From the NCBI GenBank assembly GCA_029962745.1, contig CM057171.1, positions 21,902,491-21,966,490 on the forward strand: DNA of 64,000 bases. Reading direction: 5' to 3'. Positions 24,133 through 35,415 of the stretch are shown here, piece by piece. This DNA is from Echinometra lucunter (Eukaryota > Echinodermata > Echinoidea > Camarodonta > Echinometridae). Both the position numbers and the translations under genes were made by a program. Position 1 is the first letter of the stretch, and every line of letters begins with the position of its first letter. The notes beneath the pieces were generated by a model. The model saw only the letters and a list, made by a program, of their open reading frames with translations. It ran no database searches and had not been told where the DNA came from.

Positions 24133-27100
24133 CACAAGTTTGGCTACATAGAAAGGAAATAAACTGGAGAATTATTATTCCGTACCTAACTCAATCTCTC
24201 CTAGAGCTGTCATCCCTGTTTTACACAAAGCTTTGAAAATTGCCTTCGCCAGGAATCGAACAAAGGCCACAGGCTTAGAATGAACAAATAAATTCAAATG
24301 CAAATTGTAAGTGATGCCCTTTCAACTTTTGGGAAATCCTCTGCTTCCTTGATTCTTCTTTCTTTTATCCACAGGCTAGATGACAGTGAGTGGTCTACGC
24401 AATTATTATTCTCTCAATTTGATTTCTTTCAATGATAATTGTTTTGAAACCTGGGTCGCTGGCTTAGAACGCCAATGCTTTAACCACTAAACCACAGAGG
24501 CAGGCAGGCCAGTAGTTCCAGGTTTCGGAGTGACCAAATCCAATTGACTGACCGATAAATTTCCAACCTTCATTAATTCTTTCTTTGGTGCAGATGAGTA
24601 AATGAAAAATGAGAAGCTGCTTGCCGCAGTGAGTTGAATCCGAGATTCAAGCCCTGATACATGTGATACATGTATACATTTATGTTCCTTTCGTTCCTTT
24701 GATTATCTTTAGAATTGTCAGAGAAAAGTGTACTTGTCTCAGATGCACTATTCATTTACAATTATCAATTTTTACCTCATTTTCGGCTATCTTGATAAGG
24801 TATCGATCGATGAAGTCGTTGGGATTATCTGGATCCAGGTTCTCTTCATGAGATTCTATCTGAGACAAGATGAACGCATTCAAGTCGCGGAGGTTGTCCA
24901 CGAACATCTTGACGGGCCCAAACGAAAGCTTAGAAATTCCGGGTAGACCTAGGAAGTAAAGTACACCTCCTCCGCCTGATATCTCTAAGTTTGTGTTTAT
25001 TATTTTCTGAAGCTGGATATGAGGGAAAAATTAACGAACATAATTTTCACATAATCAGGTAATGAGCATACTATATTTTTCGAAAGGCATTTACTGACGT
25101 GGATTCAAAGCTTTGACATTGCCTTTGTATATTTTTATGCAAATGAAGCTTTTAAAAACTGCATTTGATATTCCTTCTAAAGAAAGCAAAGTCATCCACC
25201 ATAATCCTAATTAACAGGAGACAAATTTAACCTTATATTTTTGTCATGACTCGTTCTTGCATTAGCTCATTCGCCGAGAGAGTTTTTGTTTTTGTTTTTG
25301 TTTTAACTTTACGGTTGTTTTGCCATCTATTAAAAGTAGCCCAAAGTGGATGGAATGGCAAACTTACTTTGAGGAATCCAGCATCTCCGTATGTATACTG
25401 TGTTCCAAAGAGGATTGTGCTTATAATGTTAGAAATGGCTTGTCCAAAGAAAACACTGGGGTCGAACGGCTCCCCTTTCTTGTGTTTTATTGCTGCAGTG
25501 AGCTGAGCCATCTCAGTAGAAATGGTAGCTTCATAGGTCTTCTTACCAACTCCAAGGCTTCGAAACACTGAGTGGACGAACTTCCGCTGTTCCTTCCAGA
25601 CTTCTCCGTTAGAAAATGCAACACCTACAATGTAATTTGTAACCATTTGTAACCATTTGTAACCCAACTTGGGTTGTCAATGCCTTAGAGAAGCATCAGT
25701 GTTGTTTTGGGTAAAAGGTCATGTGTATAGGTCAAAGGTTTAATTTTTTCTGCAGGTTTCTAGTGGGGTTGGTAACTTTTGAACCATACAGTAAGTTCAT
25801 TTCTAACCAAACTTGGATGGTAGATGCCCTAGACTGACCTCCCTGTTATGTGTAAAAGTTCATTTAACTAGCTAGTGCAAAGATCAAATGAGGTCCAGTA
25901 TGATAATTTACCTGCAAGAATGACTGCACAAGAACAGGGCGAGACACATTATGGCTAAAGCCTTGTCTATTTCTGCTATTTCTCTAGTGGCTTAATTACA
26001 GACCACTACAATCATTATCCCTGGCCAAGTTGATTATTTTTCATGCATTATCAGTAGGCATTCCATTCTGAATACTTATACTTTCACAATACATGAGATC
26101 ATTAAATTAAATCATGTAGAAAGAGATCATTGGTACAAGACACATTCATGAACACTTAATCATATAAATGCATCCATTGAAAAGATTAATAATTACATAA
26201 CTCAAGGATCATAGTAAAATATCAAATTATACATGGTTATACAATATTTTTTTTTTCATATAAAACAGCTTATAACCATATAAGAATGGAAGGTATACAT
26301 GCTGTGAGAAATAAAATGAACTTGAATTTCTTATTTTGTTCTGTTTGTTATCTAATTTCTACAGATTAACACTGGTGTTCTGGATTTCCTTGGAAACAGT
26401 TGAGGTTAAGCAGCCATCCTTTCAGGTAATTGGGAATCGATTCTTAAGATTGGAGCTACATAACATTTTGTGATTGTTGCAACTCGTGAGCGAGGCATGC
26501 CATCTCTCAAGGTTCCATACTTAAAGCTGTGGACTTGCCTGGAACTGTTGGATATAGCTTTCCCATAGCAGGTGTTAACAACCTGGGAATTTCTTCAAGA
26601 CAACTGTTTATTGCCTTGGAAAGAGAAGGGACAATGACATGACATGACATCTGCTCGTCTAATTCCTTTGAGAGCGTGTTTACTTATAAACTTATTTTAC
26701 TTAGTCAAGACATTTTAACCTTAGGCAAAGGGTTGTAATAGCTCTCTGAAATTAAAGATGAATTTTTTAGTTCATGTGATATTTTGAAAGATTTGAATTG
26801 TTCACATCATATTAAATGTGTGATAAATGTAATTTTTTCTCCCTCTCTTCCTTTTCCAGTGTCATTATGTCTCAGTGAGAGCAAGGAGGTTTTTTTTTTT
26901 TTTTTTTTTTTTTTTGGGGGGGGGGGGTTCTGTTTTTTTTTTTTTTTTTGTGAGAGTCGGCATAGACAGCTGTGAAGACGTATGCAAAATAATGCTTTGT
27001 GGGAGAAAACAATCAACCAAAGAAGTAAGTTCCCAGAGACATTTTTCAATTTTAGTCAGGAAATATTTTATCAAATTTGATCATTTGAACGTACAATACC

Positions 27101-28953
27101 GGACTGATTATGATTGTATATTGAAATTATGATTTTTCTTGCTGTCGGTGCTCAAGGACAACAGTTCTTGCCTTTCATTAATGCAATACAGGATGTACAC
27201 CTGTATGCATTTTCCAGTTCTTTGAGAAGTTTGGATGCTTACTTTTTGTTTAAATTCATAAAACATCATTAAAACCATTGCCTAATCCAAAACGAATATC
27301 ACTTTCAAGTTCTTTGGGATAAATTTAGTTGAGTAATCACTCAATGTATGTGTAAGAGAATTGTACATACATTTATTTAATGATCAAATTAAAACAATAT
27401 TTTTTTTATAAAAAACAAATGGCAGAGGGGAATTTACTGCTTTTTGTCAAGTCAGATGAATGTATTGTATTGTAACTAAATTTCTTTTCCCGTCTCTTTG
27501 TTTTGTGCTTTCTTTCCCCACGGCACCAATGAAACCAATTTCCGGGTTACAGCAGAGTGCGGCACCAACAGACTGGGTATTCGTGTCGCTGCAATTGCAA
27601 CCGGTATTCCGGGTGAATTTAGAGTGACACGGATTCCGGGTGCGGCACCAACGGACCCGGATTCCCGGTCAACACTGCAGCAACCTGGATTCCAGGTCAG
27701 CTTACAGTGACCCGAATTCCCAGTCCGTTGGTGCCGCACCTGGAATCCAGATTACTGAAATTCACCCGGAATCCTGTTCAACGTAAATTGACCCGGAAAG
27801 TTTGACCATTTTTGGATAACCATTTCCGGGTCCCGTTGACCCGGATGGGGTGTTGTACCAACGGATCGGGATTCCGTGTCAAGAATAACCCGGAAAGGGT
27901 TAGTTTTGACCCGGAATATTTTAGAGTGCATACTTTGAATAATACGGATTTGTATGTTTGCATGAAAATCACTTTTCCAGGGTCAGGTTGAAATTCTTAC
28001 CGTTATTAGTGCCAAATACTTCTAGCATCATTCGACTCTGAGGACGGTCTTGAAGGTCCGGGTGACGAAAAGCTTCTACAATGACTGGGTATGAGTTCAG
28101 GACGACAAATGGTTTAGGACCAATGTAAAACGATACGACCTCACCATACCTTTCAGCCCAGGAGGAGAGCAGAATTTGAGGCTCCGTCCTACCTCTGGGG
28201 AAACAGTGAAATTAGATGAAGGAAAAGTCAAAGGAATAGTTTTAGGAAAGAGTTGTCTCCAAGGGCATTGCCTTTCAAAATACCATGTAGATATATATAT
28301 ATATATGTGTGTGTGCGTGTGTGTGTGTGTGTGTGTGTATTGAGAATAATACCCACGTGTTGGATGATTAATAATGTAGACAGTAATAACTTCAAAAAGA
28401 GTCGAAGGTACCCCATTTGTAAATCCAACATTAGCTTTTATTGTTCAGAATTTTCGGCCCGCCTCGGACAAGAAAGGGGTTCCATTAAGCACCATTTTTT
28501 CTAAGAGTGCATGGTCCTTTGGTTATTAAAAGATTTTGTACTCTTATCAATTTTGCCAAACCTCCAACAGATATGTATGAACAAATTATGTTCAGTCAAT
28601 AAGTATCAGGGCTCTGTCTCATAAAACTTGTTGTCAGTAACAACTGACACATTTCTATGACAAATTTCTCTTGGAATCATATGCAAGGATTTTCAGTGAG
28701 CTTAACACAGTTATTACAACTTGTTATTGATAACAGGTTTTATGAAATGAAGCCCAGAATTTTAATAATTTCGTCAGCTTTCATAATATAACCAAATACT
28801 TTGTGAGACATACCTTATAAGATTCCAGATGCCTCCGAGGAGCGTTAAAAGAGAAGGCCCAGGTGGCAGGTTCTTCGGTAGAGACATGTAATATCTGATC
28901 AACCACACGGCCAAGAGTCCAACTGCCAACGTCAATAGCCAGCTTGCTTCCAT
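21652..28953 (-). CDS. P450-2: CYP2-like cytochrome P450, complete, seven exons
   Basis: Exons 28953-28814, 28194-28001, 25624-25368, 25006-24776, 23683-23450, 22986-22758 and 21833-21652 join in frame to 1467 nt (488 aa plus stop), a normal length for a microsomal CYP2 enzyme. All introns are GT-AG. Residues: signal anchor about 3-22; hinge LPKNLPPGPS; C-helix WKEQR (121-125); I-helix GGFETT (295-300); K-helix EAQR (352-355, split between exons 5 and 6); FKPDRF; heme loop FSTGRRVCLG with axial Cys about 433. All signature elements of a heme-thiolate mono-oxygenase taking electrons from NADPH-P450 reductase at the ER are present. The substrate cannot be inferred. Introns hold a GC-rich inverted repeat, tRNA-like inverted-repeat elements and a MITE. 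Exon 1 and its 5' flank closely resemble P450-3. Confidence 0.93.
22603..22744. repeat. MITE with GGGCCCC-type inverted ends, copy 1
   Basis: Ends GGGCCCCGTTTCATGAAAC and, inverted, GGGCCCCTTTTCATAAAAC; the arms continue (TTGTTATCAGTAACAA against TTGTTATTGATAAC). It sits in intron 6 of P450-2, 14 bases from the exon 6 donor. A second copy is at 28609-28755. Confidence 0.75.
22758..22986 (-). CDS. P450-2 exon 6 (K-helix end, PERF region)
   Basis: 229 nt; acceptor TCTTAAG, donor ACAG|GTATGC. Encodes AQRKAVLVPLGVPHLAAND and FKPDRFLNTDGQL. Confidence 0.92.
23450..23683 (-). CDS. P450-2 exon 5 (I-helix)
   Basis: 234 nt, phase 0; acceptor AAATCAG, donor ATGGAG|GTTGTA. Encodes VITGGFETTTSTLRWC and IQSRVQDELDRVVGRERL. 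The final Glu is the first residue of ExxR. Confidence 0.93.
23709..24014 (-). mobile_element. inverted-repeat element carrying a tRNA-Arg-like unit
   Basis: 34-bp perfect inverted repeats: left begins CTGAAAGAAATGAAAATGGG at 23709 (to 23742), right is its complement at 23981-24014. Between them, on the minus strand, lies a tRNA-like sequence (23871-23802). The element lies in intron 4 of P450-2, 25 bases from the exon 5 acceptor. Related but degraded copies follow at about 24151-24435 and 24443-24620. A SINE that lies between inverted repeats, or a MITE that captured a tRNA, are both possible. No clear TSD found. Confidence 0.75.
23802..23871 (-). ncRNA. tRNA-Arg(UCU)-like sequence inside a repeat
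   Basis: Reads GCCTCTG...CGGAGGC, a seven-pair acceptor stem with one G-T pair. A-box TGGTCTAGTGG and B-box GGTTCGATTCC both fit the Pol III consensus. The anticodon stem TTGGC/GCCAG encloses the loop GTTCTAA, so the anticodon would be TCT. The D-arm is poor (A-run in the loop). Repeated, degraded copies nearby argue for a tRNA-derived SINE or transposon part rather than a working tRNA gene. Confidence 0.55.
24081..24129. repeat. (TA)n microsatellite
   Basis: Pure TA run in intron 4 of P450-2, between two copies of the tRNA-like element. Confidence 0.95.
24151..24435 (-). mobile_element. degraded second copy of the tRNA-like inverted-repeat element
   Basis: The left end (AGAAAGGAAATAAACTGGAG) and right end (ATTATTCTCTCAATTTGATT) are inverted and match the copy at 23709-24014 with changes. 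The shared internal segment AGAGCTGTCATCC is present, and a remnant B-box lies at about 24250. The tRNA-like part is truncated. Confidence 0.6.
24443..24620 (-). mobile_element. partial third copy of the tRNA-like element
   Basis: Starts inside the tRNA-like segment (minus strand GCCTCTGTGGTTTAGTGG, then GGCGTTCTAAGCC) and continues through the 3' body (TTTCCAACC, TTTGGTGCAGAT). The left inverted end is missing. Its D-arm is better preserved than in copy 1 (TAGTGGTTAAAGCATTGG). Confidence 0.6.
24776..25006 (-). CDS. P450-2 exon 4
   Basis: 231 nt, phase 0 at both ends; acceptor GCTTCAG, donor GAG|GTAAAA. Encodes GGGGVLYFLGLPGISK and DPDNPNDFIDRYLIK, the F-G and G-H region typical of CYP2 proteins. 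Confidence 0.9.
25368..25624 (-). CDS. P450-2 exon 3 (C-helix)
   Basis: 257 nt; acceptor TTGTAG, donor AAA|GTAAGT. Encodes VAFSNGEVWKEQRKF with the WxxxR motif, then FGQAISNIISTILFGTQY. Confidence 0.93.
27530..27925. repeat. GC-rich inverted and dispersed ACCCGGATTCC repeats
   Basis: Repeated motifs GACCCGGATTCC and GGTGCGGCACCAACGGAC. The latter occurs directly at 27639-27656 and inverted at 27721-27738, forming a strong hairpin with a loop of about 65 bases. Far more GC-rich than its surroundings. In intron 2 of P450-2. No ORF of note. Confidence 0.7.
28001..28194 (-). CDS. P450-2 exon 2
   Basis: 194 nt; acceptor CCCCAG, donor G|GTAAGA. Encodes RGRTEPQILLSSWAERYGE and AFRHPDLQDRPQSRM. Confidence 0.9.
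28291..28342. repeat. (TA)n(GT)n microsatellite
   Basis: A TA run passing into GT repeats, in intron 1 of P450-2. Confidence 0.95.
28609..28755. repeat. MITE with GGGC-type inverted ends, copy 2
   Basis: GGGCTCTGTCTCATAAAAC at the left and GTTTTATGAAATGAAGCCC at the right. The interior matches the copy at 22603-22744 (TATGACAAATTT, ATGCAAGGATT, ACTTGTTATTGATAAC). Lies in intron 1 of P450-2. Confidence 0.75.
28814..28953 (-). CDS. P450-2 exon 1
   Basis: ATG at 28953-28951 in the context AAGATGG. An upstream in-frame ATG at 29022 would add 23 residues not shared by the paralogue and is not preferred. Donor AG|GTATGT. Confidence 0.9.
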
Positions 28954-29949
28954 CTTATCAGCTATCACTATGTTTTTGATTAACAAAGAGACTGCAAATT
29001 GATTTCTTTTGTACAATTCCAATTCCTCTAAACTGGTATGCGTACGCTTGGACGCTCATTTGGGTGATCATTCATCCCTTTCTCTTGTCATAACGAATCA
29101 AACAAAGTAATTATGCAATGATTGATATGAACTATATGTACAAATGAAATTAAATTCAAACTTTTAGTTCAAGTTCACCATATTCAATCACAGGCATAAT
29201 GATCTTGGAAACATCTGGAAATGAATATCAACACAGTAATGATAATAATGTTTCCTCACCGATTCGAGTATATAATTCATCAAGCGAAATAAAATCAGAA
29301 TAATGCTCATGATTGAGCGAAATGATATTTAATAGAAAACATGTTAACTGATAGGGAGATTGTCAAAAAGCAAAGTTCGATATCATGCTTAATAACTTAA
29401 ATTTCACAAGATTGTGGGAATCGATAAGAGTTTAATAAAACATCGTTTCGAGTAATGAGATATTGATGAAGAGTATAAAATTTAGTTTGGATAGATGAAC
29501 ACTTGTCTCAGCCCCCCCCCCCTGAAATATGTGTGGAGGTGAGGGTGTGTGTGTGTGTGTGTGTGTTTAAGGTGGGTGTGCGCGTGGGCGGGTACGTTTG
29601 TGTATTGTATGTGTACACCGGGTGTCCCAAAAAAGCGGAATTGTCGAACGGCAGATGTTTAATATCTTGCCTTCAAGAACTATAGAATTATTTTACATCC
29701 TTGGGCAAAGCAGTTTCTACCAAAGAGAATGATACCAAGATCATTGAATTTAGTAATATTTCGTCGCTGAATTCACGGAGTGGTACAAACCCCTAAAATT
29801 GCGTCCAAAGTCAATTTTGATTTATTTTCAGTGTTATCATTCTCTGGTCATGGTCTTTCATTTCACAAAAATTTAGAACCCGGTTCTCTCTAATTAAAGA
29901 GATAAAAGAGCAAAAACAACACGAGCCTGAAAATCTACATTTGAAAAAT

Positions 29950-32645
29950 CTACGAACCGGCACAAGGGTGCGGGCCGTTACGCGCCGCTGAGTTCTGTAC
30001 AGAAAACTTAACGGCGCGCGCGCTTGCGCCGCACAGTGGTCCAGGGCGAACCCAAAGTGCGCCAAAAGTCATTTTTGGGCAATTTAATTTTTTAAATTTT
30101 TGTTATGCCCTGTTGAAACGCATCACTTTGAAGAATACTTTGGTAAAATATTTAACTCCGGTATGTATAGTAAGGGTGGAAATTTCCTACTTCAAACGCC
30201 CAAATTCGACTTAATAGTGCAAATAGTCATGATAGTGACCAATTTAATAAATGAGTGATTTCAACATGTAGTTTTTATGTTATCTAAAATTGCTCCCACA
30301 TATTCCTGATAGTTCACTTTTACTGTATGAATGGATTAAAATTGATAGAAACGTAATCTTTGTGAGTATAAAAGGGTAATTATCCTGGAAAAAAGACTCA
30401 TTATCCGTGTGGTTTTTTTTTTTTATAAATCTATAAGAAACGTTTAGATTTCCACGGATTTCCAGGTCAAGTTTACTACCAACATTTTCCCTGATGTCTC
30501 AGTTTTAAGTTGATACCAGATTTGGCTGCCCGTTTCTGCCCGTTTTTATTTTAGAGCCGATTTTCCTTGGTACATTACCCGGAAAACTTATTTTGGACCG
30601 CGCAGCCACTGAAAGATTCTCTCCCCCGCACGGGGGCGCGCATGACTCTTGATTTTACATAGCAATATCCCATAAACACTGATAGAAGTAAACTAGACTG
30701 ATAAATTATAAGTAAACAAGATTGATTAATTAAAGGACTGGTTTCAGTTCTTGAAAAATCCTTCTTCTAAAGTCGAAAGTGTATTAATTGTTACAAGCCT
30801 AAAACTTTCCTCTGCGATAGGGTATGATAAAATCATCTAGGCGGATATGCCTAAGGATTTTGATATATGGTCGTGTGACCTACAACTTCGCGCAGGTCCA
30901 GAGTTCGCGAAAAGTGCCATATCTCAAAAAACTAGAAAAGATTGTGAAAATCTGATAGAACAACGGAAAGAGCAACCTAAAATTATACTGGATGATAACC
31001 ACTCTCAGAATTTGGGAAGGAATTGTGAATTTATTAATGACAAATCGGCAAATTTTGCATCGTTTTGCGTCCGTTCTGAAAAAAAAAACTGAACCTGCCG
31101 ACACAAAGGTCTAGAATTCCTCTTTTCGAGAGATGATGCCGATGCCATCAAAATTATAAGTAAAATGTGATATCAAATTATTCTATGGCATTTTGTCTTC
31201 CTAATAATGCAATTATCTTAACTTTTATGGATCTCTATTTAGTATTAATCAGTTGTAAACTGGCGTGAGCGAAGTTAGGTCTCGTTGTTTTTGTGTAACT
31301 TTTACGACATCGAATTTTGCGATCGCAATATCTCGGGAATCATTCGTAAATATAGTCTTCTGCTTACGCCCATTTCTAGTCTAAAACTTGCTTTGTCTTT
31401 GGTGTCAATTAAATCAGAATAATTTTTGGTAAAATTAAAGAAACTACGGATCGAAAATTGCCTTCTTTAGAAAATTATAATGTGCGCGAACTATGGTCCC
31501 CCATCATACTGGTACAGCGACTATTCACATGGTATAGAATCCAAATCTTTTGGATTAATTCTTTCAGCATATTCATTTTCTTTTGCAATTACTGGTGGGT
31601 CATTTCCACGAATGACTGTACTAACTATGCAGCTAGCCGCTCATCCATCTATCCATACACATACTGCCTCCATCTTTTCATCCACCTATCTACACCTATC
31701 CCTCTTTATCCATCTATCTATTCATCCATCTACATCACCACAAATCTGTCTTTCCATGATCTATCTCGCTACACGTATCTACCTCTCTGTCTATCATTCT
31801 ATCTATTCATTCACATATCTATCTACTCCTCGTTCTATCTATCTATGTATCTATCCATCTATCTATCTATCCATCCATCCATCTGTAGTATCTATCTTTA
31901 GGCCCATGCATTCCTGTATCTATCTATCCTATTCATCCACATATCTTTAGGGATCCTTCTATTTATCCATCCATCTGTCTATCTATACAAGTATCCTTCC
32001 CCCGATCAATTTATTCATTAATTCATCAATCTCTTTACACCCTGGATTGAATCCCTCAATCTATCTATCTATCCATCCATCCATCCATCCATTTTTCTGT
32101 ATATCTATCTGCATGTATTCCTCTTCTCTGTAAATCTTCAGAAATAATTTCGAAGACTCTTCAAAATAATTCATTCATTCTTCTGGCATTATGAACAATA
32201 CGACAAAAGGACCGAAAGAATGCATGGACTAGACTGTTTTCGATAACTCCATTATACCTGAAGAATTACTATTTATTCATATCTGCAAAAGATTGTAAGT
32301 ACATTAGACTAAGATAATTATGTGGAGGGGAAAACTAAATGTGCAAATTTTATCGAGAAAACTACAGCGAATGGCTAGAGACAGCAGTTCTCAATGCATT
32401 TCGACAGCCAGTCGGAAATCGGTGTTTTAATGACGTCACGGGTGTTTGAAATGGTTTTCATTAGATTCTACGGGTCCGATTACCCTAAGACCCTTCATTT
32501 AACCATAACATTTGAGCAAAACTGAGTGAATATGAATTTTGGCGCACTTTTTGAGCCATCCTGGCCCACTGTGCCCCGGTTCGTGATTTTTTTTTTTTTT
32601 TTCTCGTGCTGTAGCGCGAAATGAGCGCTTGTGTCGGTTCGTGAT
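29950..32645. repeat. possible element bounded by GC-rich inverted segments
   Basis: ACGAACCGGCACAAG at 29950 and, inverted, ACGAACCGACACAAG ending near 32645. Further in, CCACTGTG and AAGTGCGCCAAAA are again paired in inverted order. The arms are imperfect and about 130 bases long. The 2.5 kb between contains no transposase ORF. A TSD is not evident. Confidence 0.45.
31640..32100. repeat. (CTAT)n/(CCAT)n tetranucleotide repeats
   Basis: Interspersed CTAT and CCAT tetramers over about 450 bases, giving Ser/Ile/Tyr-rich artefact ORFs on the plus strand. Confidence 0.92.
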
Positions 32646-33638
32646 ATTTTAGGGGTGCGCAAAATTGTACTTGCTTTCTACACGAAGTGCCACTTCGTGA
32701 ATTAATCCTACGCTGAAGTAACATTTTCTACAAAACGACACCTGCGTTTGAAGCTTTACTGTGTTAAGATTTGAACTTAGTTTGAGTAAGATTCTACATG
32801 GAAGGCGAGAGTAGATACTTGGCTTTCTATCCGTGCTTAAATCATACAGCTTAACTTTATAACAAATGGCAATGACCTGTTGAAAAACAGATAAAATCTT
32901 TAACCGCGTTTTACTCGAAAAGAGATTTCGCGCATTTGCGGTCGCGTTTGCCACTTCGTGAATTCAGCGACGATATATTCTATGCCCAATTCTTGAAATA
33001 CAGTCATTTTCAATGTTACATGTTTTTGCGAACGATGAAAGTAGAATTATGTCGGGAATGGCTTTTTATATGGCATGTATTATGTTTGGGGAAGAATGAT
33101 GCACGTCAACAAAAGAAACAGTGGAAACATCATACTTGCCACAATGGAAGGCCATTCCCCACACAATACTACTCTCATCAGTGGCAGAAAACATGTGAAA
33201 TTTGAAAAAGACTGTATTTCAAGAAACAAGCATGTAATCAAAATTGCTTAAACAAATTGCGTGATCTTGGTGTCGTTCTCTTCAACAGAAGGTCCTTTAC
33301 CCATTGATGCAAAAAACAATTATATACTTTTTGAAGGCAAAGTACTGAAAATCTACCGGTCCGGTTTTCTTCTCTCTTTCTTTCTTTCTTTTTTCCTCCT
33401 TCTTTTTTTTTTTCTGGGGGGGAGAGGGCGACACCCGGTATATTCTGTTAAAGAAAATTACATATTTCTAAGTGATATTTTTTTTTCTCTCTCTCTATCT
33501 TTCTCCCACTCTCTGTATGTTCCCTTGCATACAGCATTTAAATGAGATCGGAAATGTTTTCAGGATCTGTTTTGCCAAAGTTTTTTTTAAATCATATTTT
33601 GAAATTTCAATGCTTTGCTACTTTAAGAGAGAAAAAAA

Positions 33639-33678
<40 letters not shown>

Positions 33679-34484
33679 CACAGTCGTTGCGTTTCACGCA
33701 TACTAATCCGGTAAAGAGTCTTTACAAAAATTGATATCACTGCATGATTGCTTCATATGTTAATCAAAATTAATTCTAGCTTGGTGAGACGCCTTCTCCA
33801 ACTCAATGATCAACCCAAATAGTACTCATTGCTGTTCTTCTATCAATAGGCCTAATCACAGTAAAAAAATAAAATAGACTTACTTTGCAGCAGACAGGCT
33901 ATATCATATGCCTTGCAATGTAATTATACCAATACACTGAGCTATATATGTGCGGTAACTTTGTCAATATATGATTTGATTCAGAAGAAAAAGTGTCAAC
34001 TATACCTTCTCTTTCAAACGATGAACCTCGGTCCGTACGTAAAAATCTTAACCTTATAATGTGTAGATGCTCAGCAACTAATCATCTAATCAATATTCAA
34101 AGATTTTTTTCAATTATTACGGAGCGTAGAAATAAAACACACGGAACAATGTCAGCGTAATATCAGTTGTGTCAGCATTATAGCCCTCCCTAATCCTTAC
34201 GCATAGCACGGACTGATACAGCTATGTTATTGATATGTACAGAGTATTCACATTGCAAACAATAAAAAGTTCGATAAGGGCTGAAGGATGTTTTGATAGC
34301 ACTGCTCGTTTCATAGTTTAAATGACTCAGCATTCCGTCTCGACATCATTCACATCACAGACATACAGACACGTTTATTGGATAACAGTCCTGACCTTGC
34401 CTGAATAATAACGTTCAGGGCATTGACCTCCATGCATGAGCTACGGTACTTCTTCAGACACCTGCCAAAGTCCAAAGATGACAT

Positions 34485-34862
34485 TATTAGGTGATTTCAC
34501 ACCTACCTGATCAAGAAACATACCTGTAAACTACAGGAACTTTTTCATGCCCCAAAATACCCTATAACTATATTTCGTGCTTACACACCTCTCTGAAACA
34601 GACCCACACAGAAAAGTTATAGTACATAATAAACACGTGCATGAGGCCCATAAAGTTCCCGTAATTTGCTTTCACATAACTAATATGAGGAAATATCCCT
34701 GTGACCTTGGAGAAAATACATCCAAGGTCTTTGGGGATATTACTAGAACTTTCGTTTCACACTGGCAAAATACCTGGTATTTTCTGATCGGGGTAGAATA
34801 CTGGATCAGAAAATACCAGGTATTTTTCCAGACCGGGTAGGTGTGAAAGCAAAGCGCCTATT
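34485..34862. repeat. MITE with TTTCACACCTACC inverted ends and strong hairpin
   Basis: The left end has GATTTCACACCTACCTGATC; the right end, inverted, has CTTTCACACCTACCCGGTC. Inside, AAATACCTGGTATTTTCTGATC-type arms at 34769-34790 and 34803-34825 form a near-perfect hairpin with a loop of about 12 bases. Non-coding. Confidence 0.6.
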
Positions 34863-35376
34863 GTTTGCGCGTACTACTTATACATATAATAATAATAATA
34901 ACGCACTTGTATCGCACCATCTGTCTAGTAAATACTATTTCGAGGCGCATGAATAGCTAATAGAGAGAGGGTAGAACAGAAATGAACAGAAAATAAAGGA
35001 GTACTACAAAAATTTGTGTTGAATTACATTCCACTGTACGCCTTATCAAAGAGGGCCGGTTTAAAGTCTGACTCAAATCAAAGTCTATCTACTGAACAGA
35101 TATAAGGCGGTAACTGCTTCCATAAAAAATGGAGCAGCAGCAATAAAAAGCACGGTAACCAAAGAATGATTAATGATCTTTTAGCAACAAGGAGATTCTT
35201 ACTAGAAGAATGTAGAACACGTGTTGGTGTATATTCGGAAATGAGATCCAGCCGCGGATCCAGGATTCGATGAGGGGGGGGGGGGGGGGGGCGTTGCCAT
35301 GATTTTTTTTTTTTTTTTGTAAGCTCGTGACTAAAAAAAAAATTTTTTTTAAAGGTTGTACCTTACATTTCGGGGG

Positions 35377-35415
<39 letters not shown>

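Noticed and set aside
30847..31092. 81-codon plus-strand ORF
   Set aside because: No recognisable motif, antisense frame open over the same stretch, no splice or start support.
31458..31950. Ser/Tyr/Ile-rich plus-strand ORFs of about 150 codons
   Set aside because: They run through CTAT/CCAT tetranucleotide repeats in two frames at once.
29618..33441. Possible TIR pair CACCGGGTGTC / GACACCCGG
   Set aside because: Only about 11 bases match, the ends are 3.8 kb apart, the interior holds unrelated repeats, and there is no convincing TSD beyond TA.
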